Part shown: one piece after another, positions 23,876 to 37,820 of the stretch
How positions within the stretch are numbered: the first letter of the stretch is position 1
Layout: each line of letters starts with the position of its first letter
From: Hippasteria phrygiana
Lineage: Eukaryota; Echinodermata; Asteroidea; Valvatida; Goniasteridae
DNA: 64,000 nt
Assembly (NCBI GenBank): GCA_037893225.1
Contig: JAZGUH010000002.1
Span: forward strand, 930,001 to 994,000
Reading direction: 5' to 3'
Notes under the pieces: model-generated
Told to the model about the DNA's origin: nothing
The model's input: only the letters and a program-made list of their open reading frames with translations
Database searches by the model: none
Position numbers and translations under genes: made by a program

Positions 23876-25731
23876 ACATGTTACCGTCTATTTATTGCTC
23901 CATGCATGTCAAATTCCCTGGGGGTATGGACTTGCTTTACTCATTCATAATTGCATGAAATATCAACCAAATACAGTACTTTTGACATGTATGGATAGCT
24001 TAGATCTGGCGCTACATGTTGGAATCATCGGCGGCTTCTTAGAGTTAAAACTTGTGGAGAAAATTCAAACCTCGCAATGTTTATTTTCTTTCCGGCCAAC
24101 ATCTGTGTGCATATTACCGTCTATTTATTGCTCCATGACCGTCAAATTCCCTGGGTATGGACTTGCTCTACTCATTCATAATTGCATGAAATATCAACCA
24201 AATACAGTAATTTTGACATGTATGGATAGCTTAGATCTGGCGCTACATGTTGCAATCATCGGCGGCTTCCTAGAGTTAAAACCTGTGGAGAAAATTCAAA
24301 CCTCGCAATGTTTATTTTCTTTCCGGCCAACATCTGTGTACATGTTACCGTCTATTTATTGCTCCATGCATGTCAAATTCCCTGGGGTATGGACTTGCTT
24401 TACTCATTCATAATTGCATGAAATATCAACCAAATACAGTAATTTCGACATGTATGGATAGCTTAGATCTGGCGCTACATGTTGCAATCATCGGCGGCTT
24501 CTTAGAGTTAAAACTTGTGGAGAAAATTCAAACCTCCCAATGTTTATTTTCTTTCCGGCCAACATCTGTGTACATATTACCGTCTATTTATTGCTCCATG
24601 CCTGTCAAATTCCCTGGGGTATGGACTTGCTCTACTCATTAATAATTGCATGAAATATCAACCAAATACAGTAATTTTGACATGTATGGATAGCTTAGAT
24701 CTGGCGCTACATGTTGCAATTATCGGCGGCTTCTTAGAGTTAAAACTTGTGGAGAAAATTCAAACCTCGCAATGTTTATTTTCTTTCCGGCCAACATCTG
24801 TGTACATGTTACCGTCTATTTATTGCTCCATGCATGTCAAATTCCCTGGGGTATGGACTTGCTTTACTCATTCATAATTGCATGAAATATCAACCAAATG
24901 CAGTAATTTTGACATGTATGGATAGCTTAGATCTGGCGCTACATGTTGCAATTATCGGCGGCTTCTTAGAGTTAAAACTTGTGGAGAAAATTCAAACCTC
25001 GCAATGTTTATTTTCTTTCCGGCCAACATCTGTGTACATGTTACCGTCTATTTATTGCTCCATGCATGTCAAATTCCCTGGGGGTATGGACTTGCTTTAC
25101 TCATTCATAATTGCATGAAATATCAACCAAATACAGTACTTGTGACATGTATGGATAGCTTAGATCTGGCGCTACATGTTGGAATCATCGGCGGCTTCTT
25201 AGAGTTAAAACTTGTGGAGAAAATTCAAACCTCGCAATGTTTATTTTCTTTCCGGCCAACATCTGTGTGCATATTACCGTCTATTTATTGCTCCATGACC
25301 GTCAAATTCCCTGGGTATGGACTTGCTCTACTCATTCATAATTGCATGAAATATCAACCAAATACAGTAATTTTGACATGTATGGATAGCTTAGATCTGG
25401 CGCTACATGTTGCAATCATCGGCGGCTTCCTAGAGTTAAAACTTGTGGAGAAAATTCAAACCTCGCAATGTTTATTTTCTTTCCGGCCAACATCTGTGTA
25501 CATGTTACCGTCTATTTATTGCTCCATGCATGTCAAATTCCCTGGGGTATGGACTTGCTTTACTCATTCATAATTGCATGAAATATCAACCAAATTCAGT
25601 AATTTTGACATGTATGGATAGCTTAGATCTGGCGCTACATGTTGCAATCATCGGCGGCTTCTTAGAGTTAAAACTTGTGGAGAAAATTCAAACCTCCCAA
25701 TGTTTATTTTCTTTCCGGCCAACATCTGTGT
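21985..25731 (+). repeat. 8-mer higher-order repeat, two tandem copies (1856 bp)
   Basis: Units 21985-23840 and 23841-25696 are adjacent, with about 35 bp more of shared sequence. The order is GGGGG with tacttttgac, catgaccgtc/GGG, aaaacctgtgg, aatttcgac, ctcccaatg, GGGGG with tacttgtgac, a second catgaccgtc, then caaattcag/ctcccaatg. The joint monomer at 23820-23960 combines ctcccaatg on its left with tacatgtt and GGGGG on its right. That combination is expected of a crossover between two different monomer types. Confidence 0.85.
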
Positions 25732-28700
25732 ACATATTACCGTCTATTTATTGCTCCATGCATGTCAAATTCCCTGGGGTATGGACTTGCTTTATTCATT
25801 CATAATTGCATGAAATATCAACCAAATGCAGTAATTTTGACATGTATGGATAGCTTAGATCTGGCGCTACATGTTGCAATTATCGGCGGCTTCTTAGAGT
25901 TAAAACTTGTGGAGAAAATTCAAACCTCGCAATGTATATTTTCTTTCCGGCCAACATCTGTGTACATGTTACCGTCTATTTATTGCTCCATGCATGTCAA
26001 ATTCCCTGGGGTATGGACTTGCTCTACTCATTAATAATTGCATGAAATATCAACCAAATACAGTAATTTTGACATGTATGGATAGCTTAGATCTGGCGCT
26101 ACATGTTGCAATTATCGGCGGCTTCTTAGAGTTAACACTTGTGGAGAAAATTCAAACCTCGCAATGTTTATTTTCTTTCCGGCCAACATCTGTGTACATA
26201 TTACCGTCTATTTATTGCTCCATGCATGTCAAATTCCCTGGGGTATGGACTTGCTTTATTCATTCATAATTGCATGAAATATCAACCAAATGCAGTAATT
26301 TTGACATGTATGGATAGCTTAGATCTGGCGCTACATGTTGCAATTATCGGCGGCTTCTTAGAGTTAAAACTTGTGGAGAAAATTCAAACCTCGCAATGTT
26401 TATTTTCTTTCCGGCCAACATCTGTGTACATGTTACCGTCTATTTATTGCTCCATGCCTGTCAAATTCCCTGGGGTATGGACTTGCTCTACTCATTAATA
26501 ATTGCATGAAATATCAACCAAATACAGTAATTTTGACATGTATGGATAGCTTAGATCTGGCGCTACATGTTGCAATTATCGGCGGCTTCTTAGAGTTAAA
26601 ACTTGTGGAGAAAATTCAAACCTCGCAATGTTTATTTTCTTTCCGGCCAACATCTGTGTACATGTTACCGTCTATTTATTGCTCCATGCATGTCAAATTC
26701 CCTGGGGTATGGACTTGCTTTACTCATTAATAATTGCATGAAATATCAACCAAATGCAGTAATTTTGACATGTATGGATAGCTTAGATCTGGCGCTACAT
26801 GTTGCAATTATCGGCGGCTTCTTAGAGTTAAAACTTGTGGAGAAAATTCAAACCTCGCAATGTTTATTTTCTTTCCGGCCAACATCTGTGTACATGTTAC
26901 CGTCTATTTATTGCTCCATGCATGTCAAATTCCCTGGGGTATGGACTTGCTTTACTCATTCATAATTGCATGAAATATCAACCAAATGCAGTAATTTTGA
27001 CATGTATGGATAGCTTAGATCTGGCGCTACATGTTGCAATTATCGGCGGCTTCTTAGAGTTAAAACTTGTGGAGAAAATTCAAACCTCGCAATGTTTATT
27101 TTCTTTCCGGCCAACATCTGTGTACATGTTACCGTCTATTTATTGCTCCATGCATGTCAAATTCCCTGGGGGTATGGACTTGCTTTACTCATTCATAATT
27201 GCATGAAATATCAACCAAATACAGTACTTGTGACATGTATGGATAGCTTAGATCTGGCGCTACATGTTGGAATCATCGGCGGCTTCTTAGAGTTAAAACT
27301 TGTGGAGAAAATTCAAACCTCGCAATGTTTATTTTCTTTCCGGCCAACATCTGTGTGCATATTACCGTCTATTTATTGCTCCATGACCGTCAAATTCCCT
27401 GGGTATGGACTTGCTCTACTCATTCATAATTGCATGAAATATCAACCAAATACAGTAATTTTGACATGTATGGATAGCTTAGATCTGGCGCTACATGTTG
27501 CAATCATCGGCGGCTTCCTAGAGTTAAAACTTGTGGAGAAAATTCAAACCTCGCAATGTTTATTTTCTTTCCGGCCAACATCTGTGTACATGTTACCGTC
27601 TATTTATTGCTCCATGCATGTCAAATTCCCTGGGGTATGGACTTGCTTTACTCATTCATAATTGCATGAAATATCAACCAAATGCAGTAATTTTGACATG
27701 TATGGATAGCTTAGATCTGGCGCTACATGTTGCAATTATCGGCGGCTTCTTAGAGTTAAAACTTGTGGAGAAAATTCAAACCTCGCAATGTTTATTTTCT
27801 TTCCGGCCAACATCTGTGTACATGTTACCGTCTATTTATTGCTCCATGCATGTCAAATTCCCTGGGGTATGGACTTGCTTTACTCATTCATAATTGCATG
27901 AAATATCAACCAAATACAGTAATTTTGACATGTATGGATAGCTTAGATCTGGCGCTACATGTTGCAATCATTGGCGGCTTCCTAGAGTTAAAACTTGTGG
28001 AGAAAATTCAAACCTCGCAATGTTTATTTTCTTTCCGGCCAACATCTGTGTGCATATTACCTTCTATTTATTGCTCCATGCCTGTCAAATTCCCTGGGGT
28101 ATGGACTTGCTCTACTCATTAATAATTGCATGAAATATCAACCAAATACAGTAATTTTGACATGTATGGATAGCTTAGATCTGGCGCTACATGTTGCAAT
28201 TATCGGCGGCTTCTTAGAGTTAAAACTTGTGGAGAAAATTCAAACCTCGCAATGTTTATTTTCTTTCCGGCCAACATCTGTGTACATGTTACCGTCTATT
28301 TATTGCTCCATGCATGTCAAATTCCCTGGGGTATGGACTTGCTTTACTCATTCATAATTGCATGAAATATCAACCAAATGCAGTAATTTTGACATGTATG
28401 GATAGCTTAGATCTGGCGCTACATGTTGCAATTATCGGCGGCTTCTTAGAGTTAAAACTTGTGGAGAAAATTCAAACCTCGCAATGTTTATTTTCTTTCC
28501 GGCCAACATCTGTGTACATGTTACCGTCTATTTATTGCTCCATGCATGTCAAATTCCCTGGGGTATGGACTTGCTTTACTCATTCATAATTGCATGAAAT
28601 ATCAACCAAATGCAGTAATTTTGACATGTATGGATAGCTTAGATCTGGCGCTACATGTTGCAATTATCGGCGGCTTCTTAGAGTTAAAACTTGTGGAGAA

Positions 28701-28750
28701 AATTCAAACCTCGCAATGTTTATTTTCTTTCCGGCCAACATCTGTGTACA
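25328..28750 (+). repeat. Displaced duplication, left copy (offset 4641 bp, about 15 monomers)
   Basis: This segment matches 29969-33391 in variant order. Markers include caaattcag, ctcccaatg, tgtatattt, ttaacac, tacttgtgac, catgaccgtc/GGG and cattggcggcttcctag. The left limit is ctctactc here versus ctttactc at about 29968. The right limit is ttacagtct here versus ttaccgtct at about 33395. The stretch between the copies, 28751-29968, includes a segment (28740-29440) that instead matches 21780-22480 at offset 6960 bp (30 monomers), sharing ttacagtct, tacttttgac and aaaacctgtgg. Confidence 0.82.
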
Positions 28751-29968
28751 TGTTACAGTCTATTTATTGCTCCATGCATGTCAAATTCCCTGGGGTATGG
28801 ACTTGCTTTACTCATTCATAATTGCATGAAATATCAACCAAATGCAGTAATTTTGACATGTATGGATAGCTTAGATCTGGCGCTACATGTTGCAATTATC
28901 GGCGGCTTCTTAGAGTTAAAACTTGTGGAGAAAATTCAAACCTCGCAATGTTTATTTTCTTTCCGGCCAACATCTGTGTACATGTTACCGTCTATTTATT
29001 GCTCCATGCATGTCAAATTCCCTGGGGGTATGGACTTGCTTTACTCATTCATAATTGCATGAAATATCAACCAAATACAGTACTTTTGACATGTATGGAT
29101 AGCTTAGATCTGGCGCTACATGTTGGAATCATCGGCGGCTTCTTAGAGTTAAAACTTGTGGAGAAAATTCAAACCTCGCAATGTTTATTTTCTTTCCGGC
29201 CAACATCTGTGTGCATATTACCGTCTATTTATTGCTCCATGACCGTCAAATTCCCTGGGTATGGACTTGCTCTACTCATTCATAATTGCATGAAATATCA
29301 ACCAAATACAGTAATTTTGACATGTATGGATAGCTTAGATCTGGCGCTACATGTTGCAATCATCGGCGGCTTCCTAGAGTTAAAACCTGTGGAGAAAATT
29401 CAAACCTCGCAATGTTTATTTTCTTTCCGGCCAACATCTGTGTACATGTTACCGTCTATTTATTGCTCCATGCATGTCAAATTCCCTGGGGTATGGACTT
29501 GCTCTACTCATTAATAATTGCATGAAATATCAACCAAATACAGTAATTTTGACATGTATGGATAGCTTAGATCTGGCGCTACATGTTGCAATTATCGGCG
29601 GCTTCTTAGAGTTAAAACTTGTGGAGAAAATTCAAACCTCGCAATGTTTATTTTCTTTCCGGCCAACATCTGTGTACATGTTACCGTCTATTTATTGCTC
29701 CATGCATGTCAAATTCCCTGGGGTATGGACTTGCTTTACTCATTCATAATTGCATGAAATATCAACCAAATGCAGTAATTTTGACATGTATGGATAGCTT
29801 AGATCTGGCGCTACATGTTGCAATTATCGGCGGCTTCTTAGAGTTAAAACTTGTGGAGAAAATTCAAACCTCGCAATGTTTATTTTCTTTCCGGCCAACA
29901 TCTGTGTACATGTTACCGTCTATTTATTGCTCCATGCATGTCAAATTCCCTGGGGGTATGGACTTGCT

Positions 29969-32900
29969 TTACTCATTCATAATTGCATGAAATATCAACC
30001 AAATACAGTAATTTTGACATGTATGGATAGCTTAGATCTGGCGCTACATGTTGCAATCATCGGCGGCTTCCTAGAGTTAAAACTTGTGGAGAAAATTCAA
30101 ACCTCGCAATGTTTATTTTCTTTCCGGCCAACATCTGTGTACATGTTACCGTCTATTTATTGCTCCATGCATGTCAAATTCCCTGGGGTATGGACTTGCT
30201 TTACTCATTCATAATTGCATGAAATATCAACCAAATTCAGTAATTTTGACATGTATGGATAGCTTAGATCTGGCGCTACATGTTGCAATCATCGGCGGCT
30301 TCTTAGAGTTAAAACTTGTGGAGAAAATTCAAACCTCCCAATGTTTATTTTCTTTCCGGCCAACATCTGTGTACATATTACCGTCTATTTATTGCTCCAT
30401 GCATGTCAAATTCCCTGGGGTATGGACTTGCTTTATTCATTCATAATTGCATGAAATATCAACCAAATGCAGTAATTTTGACATGTATGGATAGCTTAGA
30501 TCTGGCGCTACATGTTGCAATTATCGGCGGCTTCTTAGAGTTAAAACTTGTGGAGAAAATTCAAACCTCGCAATGTATATTTTCTTTCCGGCCAACATCT
30601 GTGTACATGTTACCGTCTATTTATTGCTCCATGCATGTCAAATTCCCTGGGGTATGGACTTGCTCTACTCATTAATAATTGCATGAAATATCAACCAAAT
30701 ACAGTAATTTTGACATGTATGGATAGCTTAGATCTGGCGCTACATGTTGCAATTATCGGCGGCTTCTTAGAGTTAACACTTGTGGAGAAAATTCAAACCT
30801 CGCAATGTTTATTTTCTTTCCGGCCAACATCTGTGTACATATTACCGTCTATTTATTGCTCCATGCATGTCAAATTCCCTGGGGTATGGACTTGCTTTAT
30901 TCATTCATAATTGCATGAAATATCAACCAAATGCAGTAATTTTGACATGTATGGATAGCTTAGATCTGGCGCTACATGTTGCAATTATCGGCGGCTTCTT
31001 AGAGTTAAAACTTGTGGAGAAAATTCAAACCTCGCAATGTTTATTTTCTTTCCGGCCAACATCTGTGTACATGTTACCGTCTATTTATTGCTCCATGCCT
31101 GTCAAATTCCCTGGGGTATGGACTTGCTCTACTCATTAATAATTGCATGAAATATCAACCAAATACAGTAATTTTGACATGTATGGATAGCTTAGATCTG
31201 GCGCTACATGTTGCAATTATCGGCGGCTTCTTAGAGTTAAAACTTGTGGAGAAAATTCAAACCTCGCAATGTTTATTTTCTTTCCGGCCAACATCTGTGT
31301 ACATGTTACCGTCTATTTATTGCTCCATGCATGTCAAATTCCCTGGGGTATGGACTTGCTTTACTCATTAATAATTGCATGAAATATCAACCAAATGCAG
31401 TAATTTTGACATGTATGGATAGCTTAGATCTGGCGCTACATGTTGCAATTATCGGCGGCTTCTTAGAGTTAAAACTTGTGGAGAAAATTCAAACCTCGCA
31501 ATGTTTATTTTCTTTCCGGCCAACATCTGTGTACATGTTACCGTCTATTTATTGCTCCATGCATGTCAAATTCCCTGGGGTATGGACTTGCTTTACTCAT
31601 TCATAATTGCATGAAATATCAACCAAATGCAGTAATTTTGACATGTATGGATAGCTTAGATCTGGCGCTACATGTTGCAATTATCGGCGGCTTCTTAGAG
31701 TTAAAACTTGTGGAGAAAATTCAAACCTCGCAATGTTTATTTTCTTTCCGGCCAACATCTGTGTACATGTTACCGTCTATTTATTGCTCCATGCATGTCA
31801 AATTCCCTGGGGGTATGGACTTGCTTTACTCATTCATAATTGCATGAAATATCAACCAAATACAGTACTTGTGACATGTATGGATAGCTTAGATCTGGCG
31901 CTACATGTTGGAATCATCGGCGGCTTCTTAGAGTTAAAACTTGTGGAGAAAATTCAAACCTCGCAATGTTTATTTTCTTTCCGGCCAACATCTGTGTGCA
32001 TATTACCGTCTATTTATTGCTCCATGACCGTCAAATTCCCTGGGTATGGACTTGCTCTACTCATTCATAATTGCATGAAATATCAACCAAATACAGTAAT
32101 TTTGACATGTATGGATAGCTTAGATCTGGCGCTACATGTTGCAATCATCGGCGGCTTCCTAGAGTTAAAACTTGTGGAGAAAATTCAAACCTCGCAATGT
32201 TTATTTTCTTTCCGGCCAACATCTGTGTACATGTTACCGTCTATTTATTGCTCCATGCATGTCAAATTCCCTGGGGTATGGACTTGCTTTACTCATTCAT
32301 AATTGCATGAAATATCAACCAAATGCAGTAATTTTGACATGTATGGATAGCTTAGATCTGGCGCTACATGTTGCAATTATCGGCGGCTTCTTAGAGTTAA
32401 AACTTGTGGAGAAAATTCAAACCTCGCAATGTTTATTTTCTTTCCGGCCAACATCTGTGTACATGTTACCGTCTATTTATTGCTCCATGCATGTCAAATT
32501 CCCTGGGGTATGGACTTGCTTTACTCATTCATAATTGCATGAAATATCAACCAAATACAGTAATTTTGACATGTATGGATAGCTTAGATCTGGCGCTACA
32601 TGTTGCAATCATTGGCGGCTTCCTAGAGTTAAAACTTGTGGAGAAAATTCAAACCTCGCAATGTTTATTTTCTTTCCGGCCAACATCTGTGTGCATATTA
32701 CCTTCTATTTATTGCTCCATGCCTGTCAAATTCCCTGGGGTATGGACTTGCTCTACTCATTAATAATTGCATGAAATATCAACCAAATACAGTAATTTTG
32801 ACATGTATGGATAGCTTAGATCTGGCGCTACATGTTGCAATTATCGGCGGCTTCTTAGAGTTAAAACTTGTGGAGAAAATTCAAACCTCGCAATGTTTAT

Positions 32901-33391
32901 TTTCTTTCCGGCCAACATCTGTGTACATGTTACCGTCTATTTATTGCTCCATGCATGTCAAATTCCCTGGGGTATGGACTTGCTTTACTCATTCATAATT
33001 GCATGAAATATCAACCAAATGCAGTAATTTTGACATGTATGGATAGCTTAGATCTGGCGCTACATGTTGCAATTATCGGCGGCTTCTTAGAGTTAAAACT
33101 TGTGGAGAAAATTCAAACCTCGCAATGTTTATTTTCTTTCCGGCCAACATCTGTGTACATGTTACCGTCTATTTATTGCTCCATGCATGTCAAATTCCCT
33201 GGGGTATGGACTTGCTTTACTCATTCATAATTGCATGAAATATCAACCAAATGCAGTAATTTTGACATGTATGGATAGCTTAGATCTGGCGCTACATGTT
33301 GCAATTATCGGCGGCTTCTTAGAGTTAAAACTTGTGGAGAAAATTCAAACCTCGCAATGTTTATTTTCTTTCCGGCCAACATCTGTGTACA
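29969..33391 (+). repeat. Displaced duplication, right copy (offset 4641 bp)
   Basis: Counterpart of 25328-28750 with no private difference noticed. It is followed at 33404 by a private change (ctaattattg). Confidence 0.82.
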
Positions 33392-34803
33392 TGTTACCGT
33401 CTAATTATTGCTCCATGCATGTCAAATTCCCTGGGGGTATGGACTTGCTTTACTCATTCATAATTGCATGAAATATCAACCAAATACAGTACTTGTGACA
33501 TGTATGGATAGCTTAGATCTGGCGCTACATGTTGGAATCATCGGCGGCTTCTTAGAGTTAAAACTTGTGGAGAAAATTCAAACCTCGCAATGTTTATTTT
33601 CTTTCCGGCCAACATCTGTGTGCATATTACCGTCTATTTATTGCTCCATGACCGTCAAATTCCCTGGGTATGGACTTGCTCTACTCATTCATAATTGCAT
33701 GAAATATCAACCAAATACAGTAATTTTGACATGTATGGATAGCTTAGATCTGGCGCTACATGTTGCAATCATCGGCGGCTTCCTAGAGTTAAAACTTGTG
33801 GAGAAAATTCAAACCTCGCAATGTTTATTTTCTTTCCGGCCAACATCTGTGTACATGTTACCGTCTATTTATTGCTCCATGCATGTCAAATTCCCTGGGG
33901 TATGGACTTGCTTTACTCATTCATAATTGCATGAAATATCAACCAAATTCAGTAATTTTGACATGTATGGATAGCTTAGATCTGGCGCTACATGTTGCAA
34001 TCATCGGCGGCTTCTTAGAGTTAAAACTTGTGGAGAAAATTCAAACCTCCCAATGTTTATTTTCTTTCCGGCCAACATCTGTGTACATATTACCGTCTAT
34101 TTATTGCTCCATGCATGTCAAATTCCCTGGGGTATGGACTTGCTTTATTCATTCATAATTGCATGAAATATCAACCAAATGCAGTAATTTTGACATGTAT
34201 GGATAGCTTAGATCTGGCGCTACATGTTGCAACTATCGGCGGCTTCTTAGAGTTAAAACTTGTGGAGAAAATTCAAACCTCGCAATGTATATTTTCTTTC
34301 CGGCCAACATCTGTGTACATGTTACCGTCTATTTATTGCTCCATGCATGTCAAATTCCCTGGGGTATGGACTTGCTCTACTCATTAATAATTGCATGAAA
34401 TATCAACCAAATACAGTAATTTTGACATGTATGGATAGCTTAGATCTGGCGCTACATGTTGCAATTATCGGCGGCTTCTTAGAGTTAACACTTGTGGAGA
34501 AAATTCAAACCTCGCAATGTTTATTTTCTTTCCGGCCAACATCTGTGTACATATTACCGTCTATTTATTGCTCCATGCATGTCAAATTCCCTGGGGTATG
34601 GACTTGCTTTATTCATTCATAATTGCATGAAATATCAACCAAATGCAGTAATTTTGACATGTATGGATAGCTTAGATCTGGCGCTACATGTTGCAATTAT
34701 CGGCGGCTTCTTAGAGTTAAAACTTGTGGAGAAAATTCAAACCTCGCAATGTTTATTTTCTTTCCGGCCAACATCTGTGTACATGTTACCGTCTATTTAT
34801 TGC
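33018..34803 (+). repeat. Displaced segment matching 24666-26450 (offset 8353 bp)
   Basis: The variant order from a GGGGG/tacttgtgac pair through caaattcag, ctcccaatg, tgtatattt and ttaacac is the same as at 24666-26450. Two private changes are present: 33404 (t to a) and 34233 (t to c, giving aactatcgg). The match ends at catgcatg here versus catgcctg at about 26458. This is the last place in the window where the tacttgtgac variant occurs (near 33490). Confidence 0.78.
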
Positions 34804-36596
34804 TCCATGCATGTCAAATTCCCTGGGGTATGGACTTGCTTTACTCATTCATAATTGCATGAAATATCAACCAAATACAGTAATTTTGACATGTATGGAT
34901 AGCTTAGATCTGGCGCTACATGTTGCAATCATTGGCGGCTTCCTAGAGTTAAAACTTGTGGAGAAAATTCAAACCTCGCAATGTTTATTTTCTTTCCGGC
35001 CAACATCTGTGTGCATATTACCTTCTATTTATTGCTCCATGCCTGTCAAATTCCCTGGGGTATGGACTTGCTTTACTCATTCATAATTGCATGAAATATC
35101 AACCAAATGCAGTAATTTTGACATGTATGGATAGCTTAGATCTGGCGCTACATGTTGCAATTATCGGCGGCTTCTTAGAGTTAAAACTTGTGGAGAAAAT
35201 TCAAACCTCGCAATGTTTATTTTCTTTCCGGCCAACATCTGTGTACATGTTACCGTCTATTTATTGCTCCATGCATGTCAAATTCCCTGGGGTATGGACT
35301 TGCTTTACTCATTCATAATTGCATGAAATATCAACCAAATTCAGTAATTTTGACATGTATGGATAGCTTAGATCTGGCGCTACATGTTGCAATCATCGGC
35401 GGCTTCTTAGAGTTAACACTTGTGGAGAAAATTCAAACCTCGCAATGTTTATTTTCTTCCTTGCCACCATCTGTGTGCATATTACCGTCTATTTATTGCT
35501 CCATGCCTGTCAAATTCCCTGGGGTATGACTTGCTTTACTCATTCATAATTGCATGAAATATCAACCAAATACAGTAATTTTGACATGTATGGATAGCTT
35601 AGATCTGGCGCTACATGTTGCAATCATCGGCGGCTTCTTAGAGTTAAAACTTGTGGAGAAAATTCAAACCTCGCAATGTTTATTTTCTTTCCGGCCAACA
35701 TCTGTGTACATATTACCGTCTATTTATTGCTCCATGCATGTCAAATTCCCTGGGGTATGGACTTGCTTTATTCATTCATAATTGCATGAAATATCAACCA
35801 AATTCAGTAATTTTGACATGTATGGATAGCTTAGATCTGGCGCTACATGTTACAATCATCGGCGGCTTCTTAGAGTTAACACTTGTGGAGAAAATTCAAA
35901 CCTCGCAATGTTTATTTTCTTCCTTGCCACCATCTGTGTACATATTACCGTCTATTTATTGCTCCATGCCTGTCAAATTCCCTGGGGTATGACTTGCTTT
36001 ACTCATTCATAATTGCATGAAATATCAACCAAATACAGTAATTTTGACATGTATGGATAGCTTAGATCTGGCGCTACATGTTGCAATCATCGGCGGCTTC
36101 TTAGAGTTAAAACTTGTGGAGAAAATTCAAACCTCCCAATGTTTATTTTCTTTCCGGCCAACATCTGTGTACATATTACCGTCTATTTATTGCTCCATGC
36201 ATGTCAAATTCCCTGGGGTATGGACTTGCTTTATTCATTCATAATTGCATGAAATATCAACCAAATGCAGTAATTTTGACATGTATGGATAGCTTAGATC
36301 TGGCGCTACATGTTGCAATTATCGGCGGCTTCTTAGAGTTAAAACTTGTGGAGAAAATTCAAACCTCGCAATGTATATTTTCTTTCCGGCCAACATCTGT
36401 GTACATGTTACCGTCTATTTATTGCTCCATGCATGTCAAATTCCCTGGGGTATGGACTTGCTCTACTCATTAATAATTGCATGAAATATCAACCAAATAC
36501 AGTAATTTTGACATGTATGGATAGCTTAGATCTGGCGCTACATGTTGCAATTATCGGCGGCTTCTTAGAGTTAAAACTTGTGGAGAAAATTCAAAT
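34804..36596 (+). repeat. Transitional satellite segment with irregular 2-mer repeats
   Basis: Ordinary in-register monomers. Here the divergent cttccttgccacc monomer type reappears (35457 and 35919) after being absent since about 3.3 kb, and the tatgactt one-base-short form reappears (35527 and 35989). Two adjacent dimers at offset 463 bp (35188-35650 and 35651-36113) are alike but not identical: ttgcaatc versus ttacaatc and tgtgtgcat versus tgtgtacat. The ttacaatc form is otherwise seen only at 1853 and 3244, linking this stretch to the left edge of the window. No gene or other element is seen. Confidence 0.75.
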
Positions 36597-37820
36597 CTCG
36601 CAATGTATATTTTCTTTCCGGCCAACATCTGTGTACATGTTACCGTCTATTTATTGCTCCATGCATGTCAAATTCCCTGGGGTATGGACTTGCTTTACTC
36701 ATTCATAATTGCATGAAATATCAACCAAATACAGTAATTTTGACATGTATGGATAGCTTAGATCTGGCGCTACATGTTGCAATCATTGGCGGCTTCCTAG
36801 AGTTAAAACTTGTGGAGAAAATTAAAACCTCGCAATGTTTATTTTCTTTCCGGCCAACATCTGTGTGCATATTACCTTCTATTTATTGCTCCATGCCTGT
36901 CAAATTCCCTGGGGTATGGACTTGCTCTACTCATTAATAATTGCATGAAATATCAACCAAATACAGTAATTTTGACATGTATGGATAGCTTAGATCTGGC
37001 GCTACATGTTGCAATTATCGGCGGCTTCTTAGAGTTAAAACTTGTGGAGAAAATTCAAACCTCGCAATGTTTATTTTCTTTCCGGCCAACATCTGTGTAC
37101 ATGTTACCGTCTATTTATTGCTCCATGCATGTCAAATTCCCTGGGGTATGGACTTGCTTTACTCATTCATAATTGCATGAAATATCAACCAAATGCAGTA
37201 ATTTTGACATGTATGGATAGCTTCGATCTGGCGCTACATGTTGCAATTATCGGCGGGTTCTTAGAGTTAAAACTTGTGGAGAAAATTCAAACCTCGCAAT
37301 GTTTATTTTCTTTCCGGCCAACATCTGTGTACATGTTACCGTCTATTTATTGCTCCATGCATGTCAAATTCCCTGGGGGTATGGACTTGCTTTATTCATT
37401 CATAATTGCATGAAATATCAACCAAATGCAGTAATTTTGACATGTATGGATAGCTTAGATCTGGCGCTACATGTTGCAATTATCGGCGGCTTCTTAGAGT
37501 TAAAACTTGTGGAGAAAATTCAAACCTCGCAATGTTTATTTTCTTTCCGGCCAACATCTGTGTACATGTTACCGTCTATTTATTGCTCCATGCATGTCAA
37601 ATTCCCTGGGGTATGGACTTGCTTTACTCATTCATAATTGCATGAAATATCAACCAAATACAGTAATTTTGACATGTATGGATAGCTTAGATCTGGCGCT
37701 ACATGTTGCAATCATTGGCGGCTTCCTACAGTTAAAACTTGTGGAGAAAATTCAAACCTCGCAATGTTTATTTTCTTTCCGGCCAACATCTGTGTGCATA
37801 TTACCTTCTATTTATTGCTC
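36597..37820 (+). repeat. Long-range duplicated segment, right copy (offset 32838 bp)
   Basis: Counterpart of 3759-4982, sharing the rare attaaaacc and cctacagtt changes. Private differences are cttcgatctg at 37224, which destroys the agatct site in this one monomer, and ggcgggttc at 37257 in the next monomer. Confidence 0.8.
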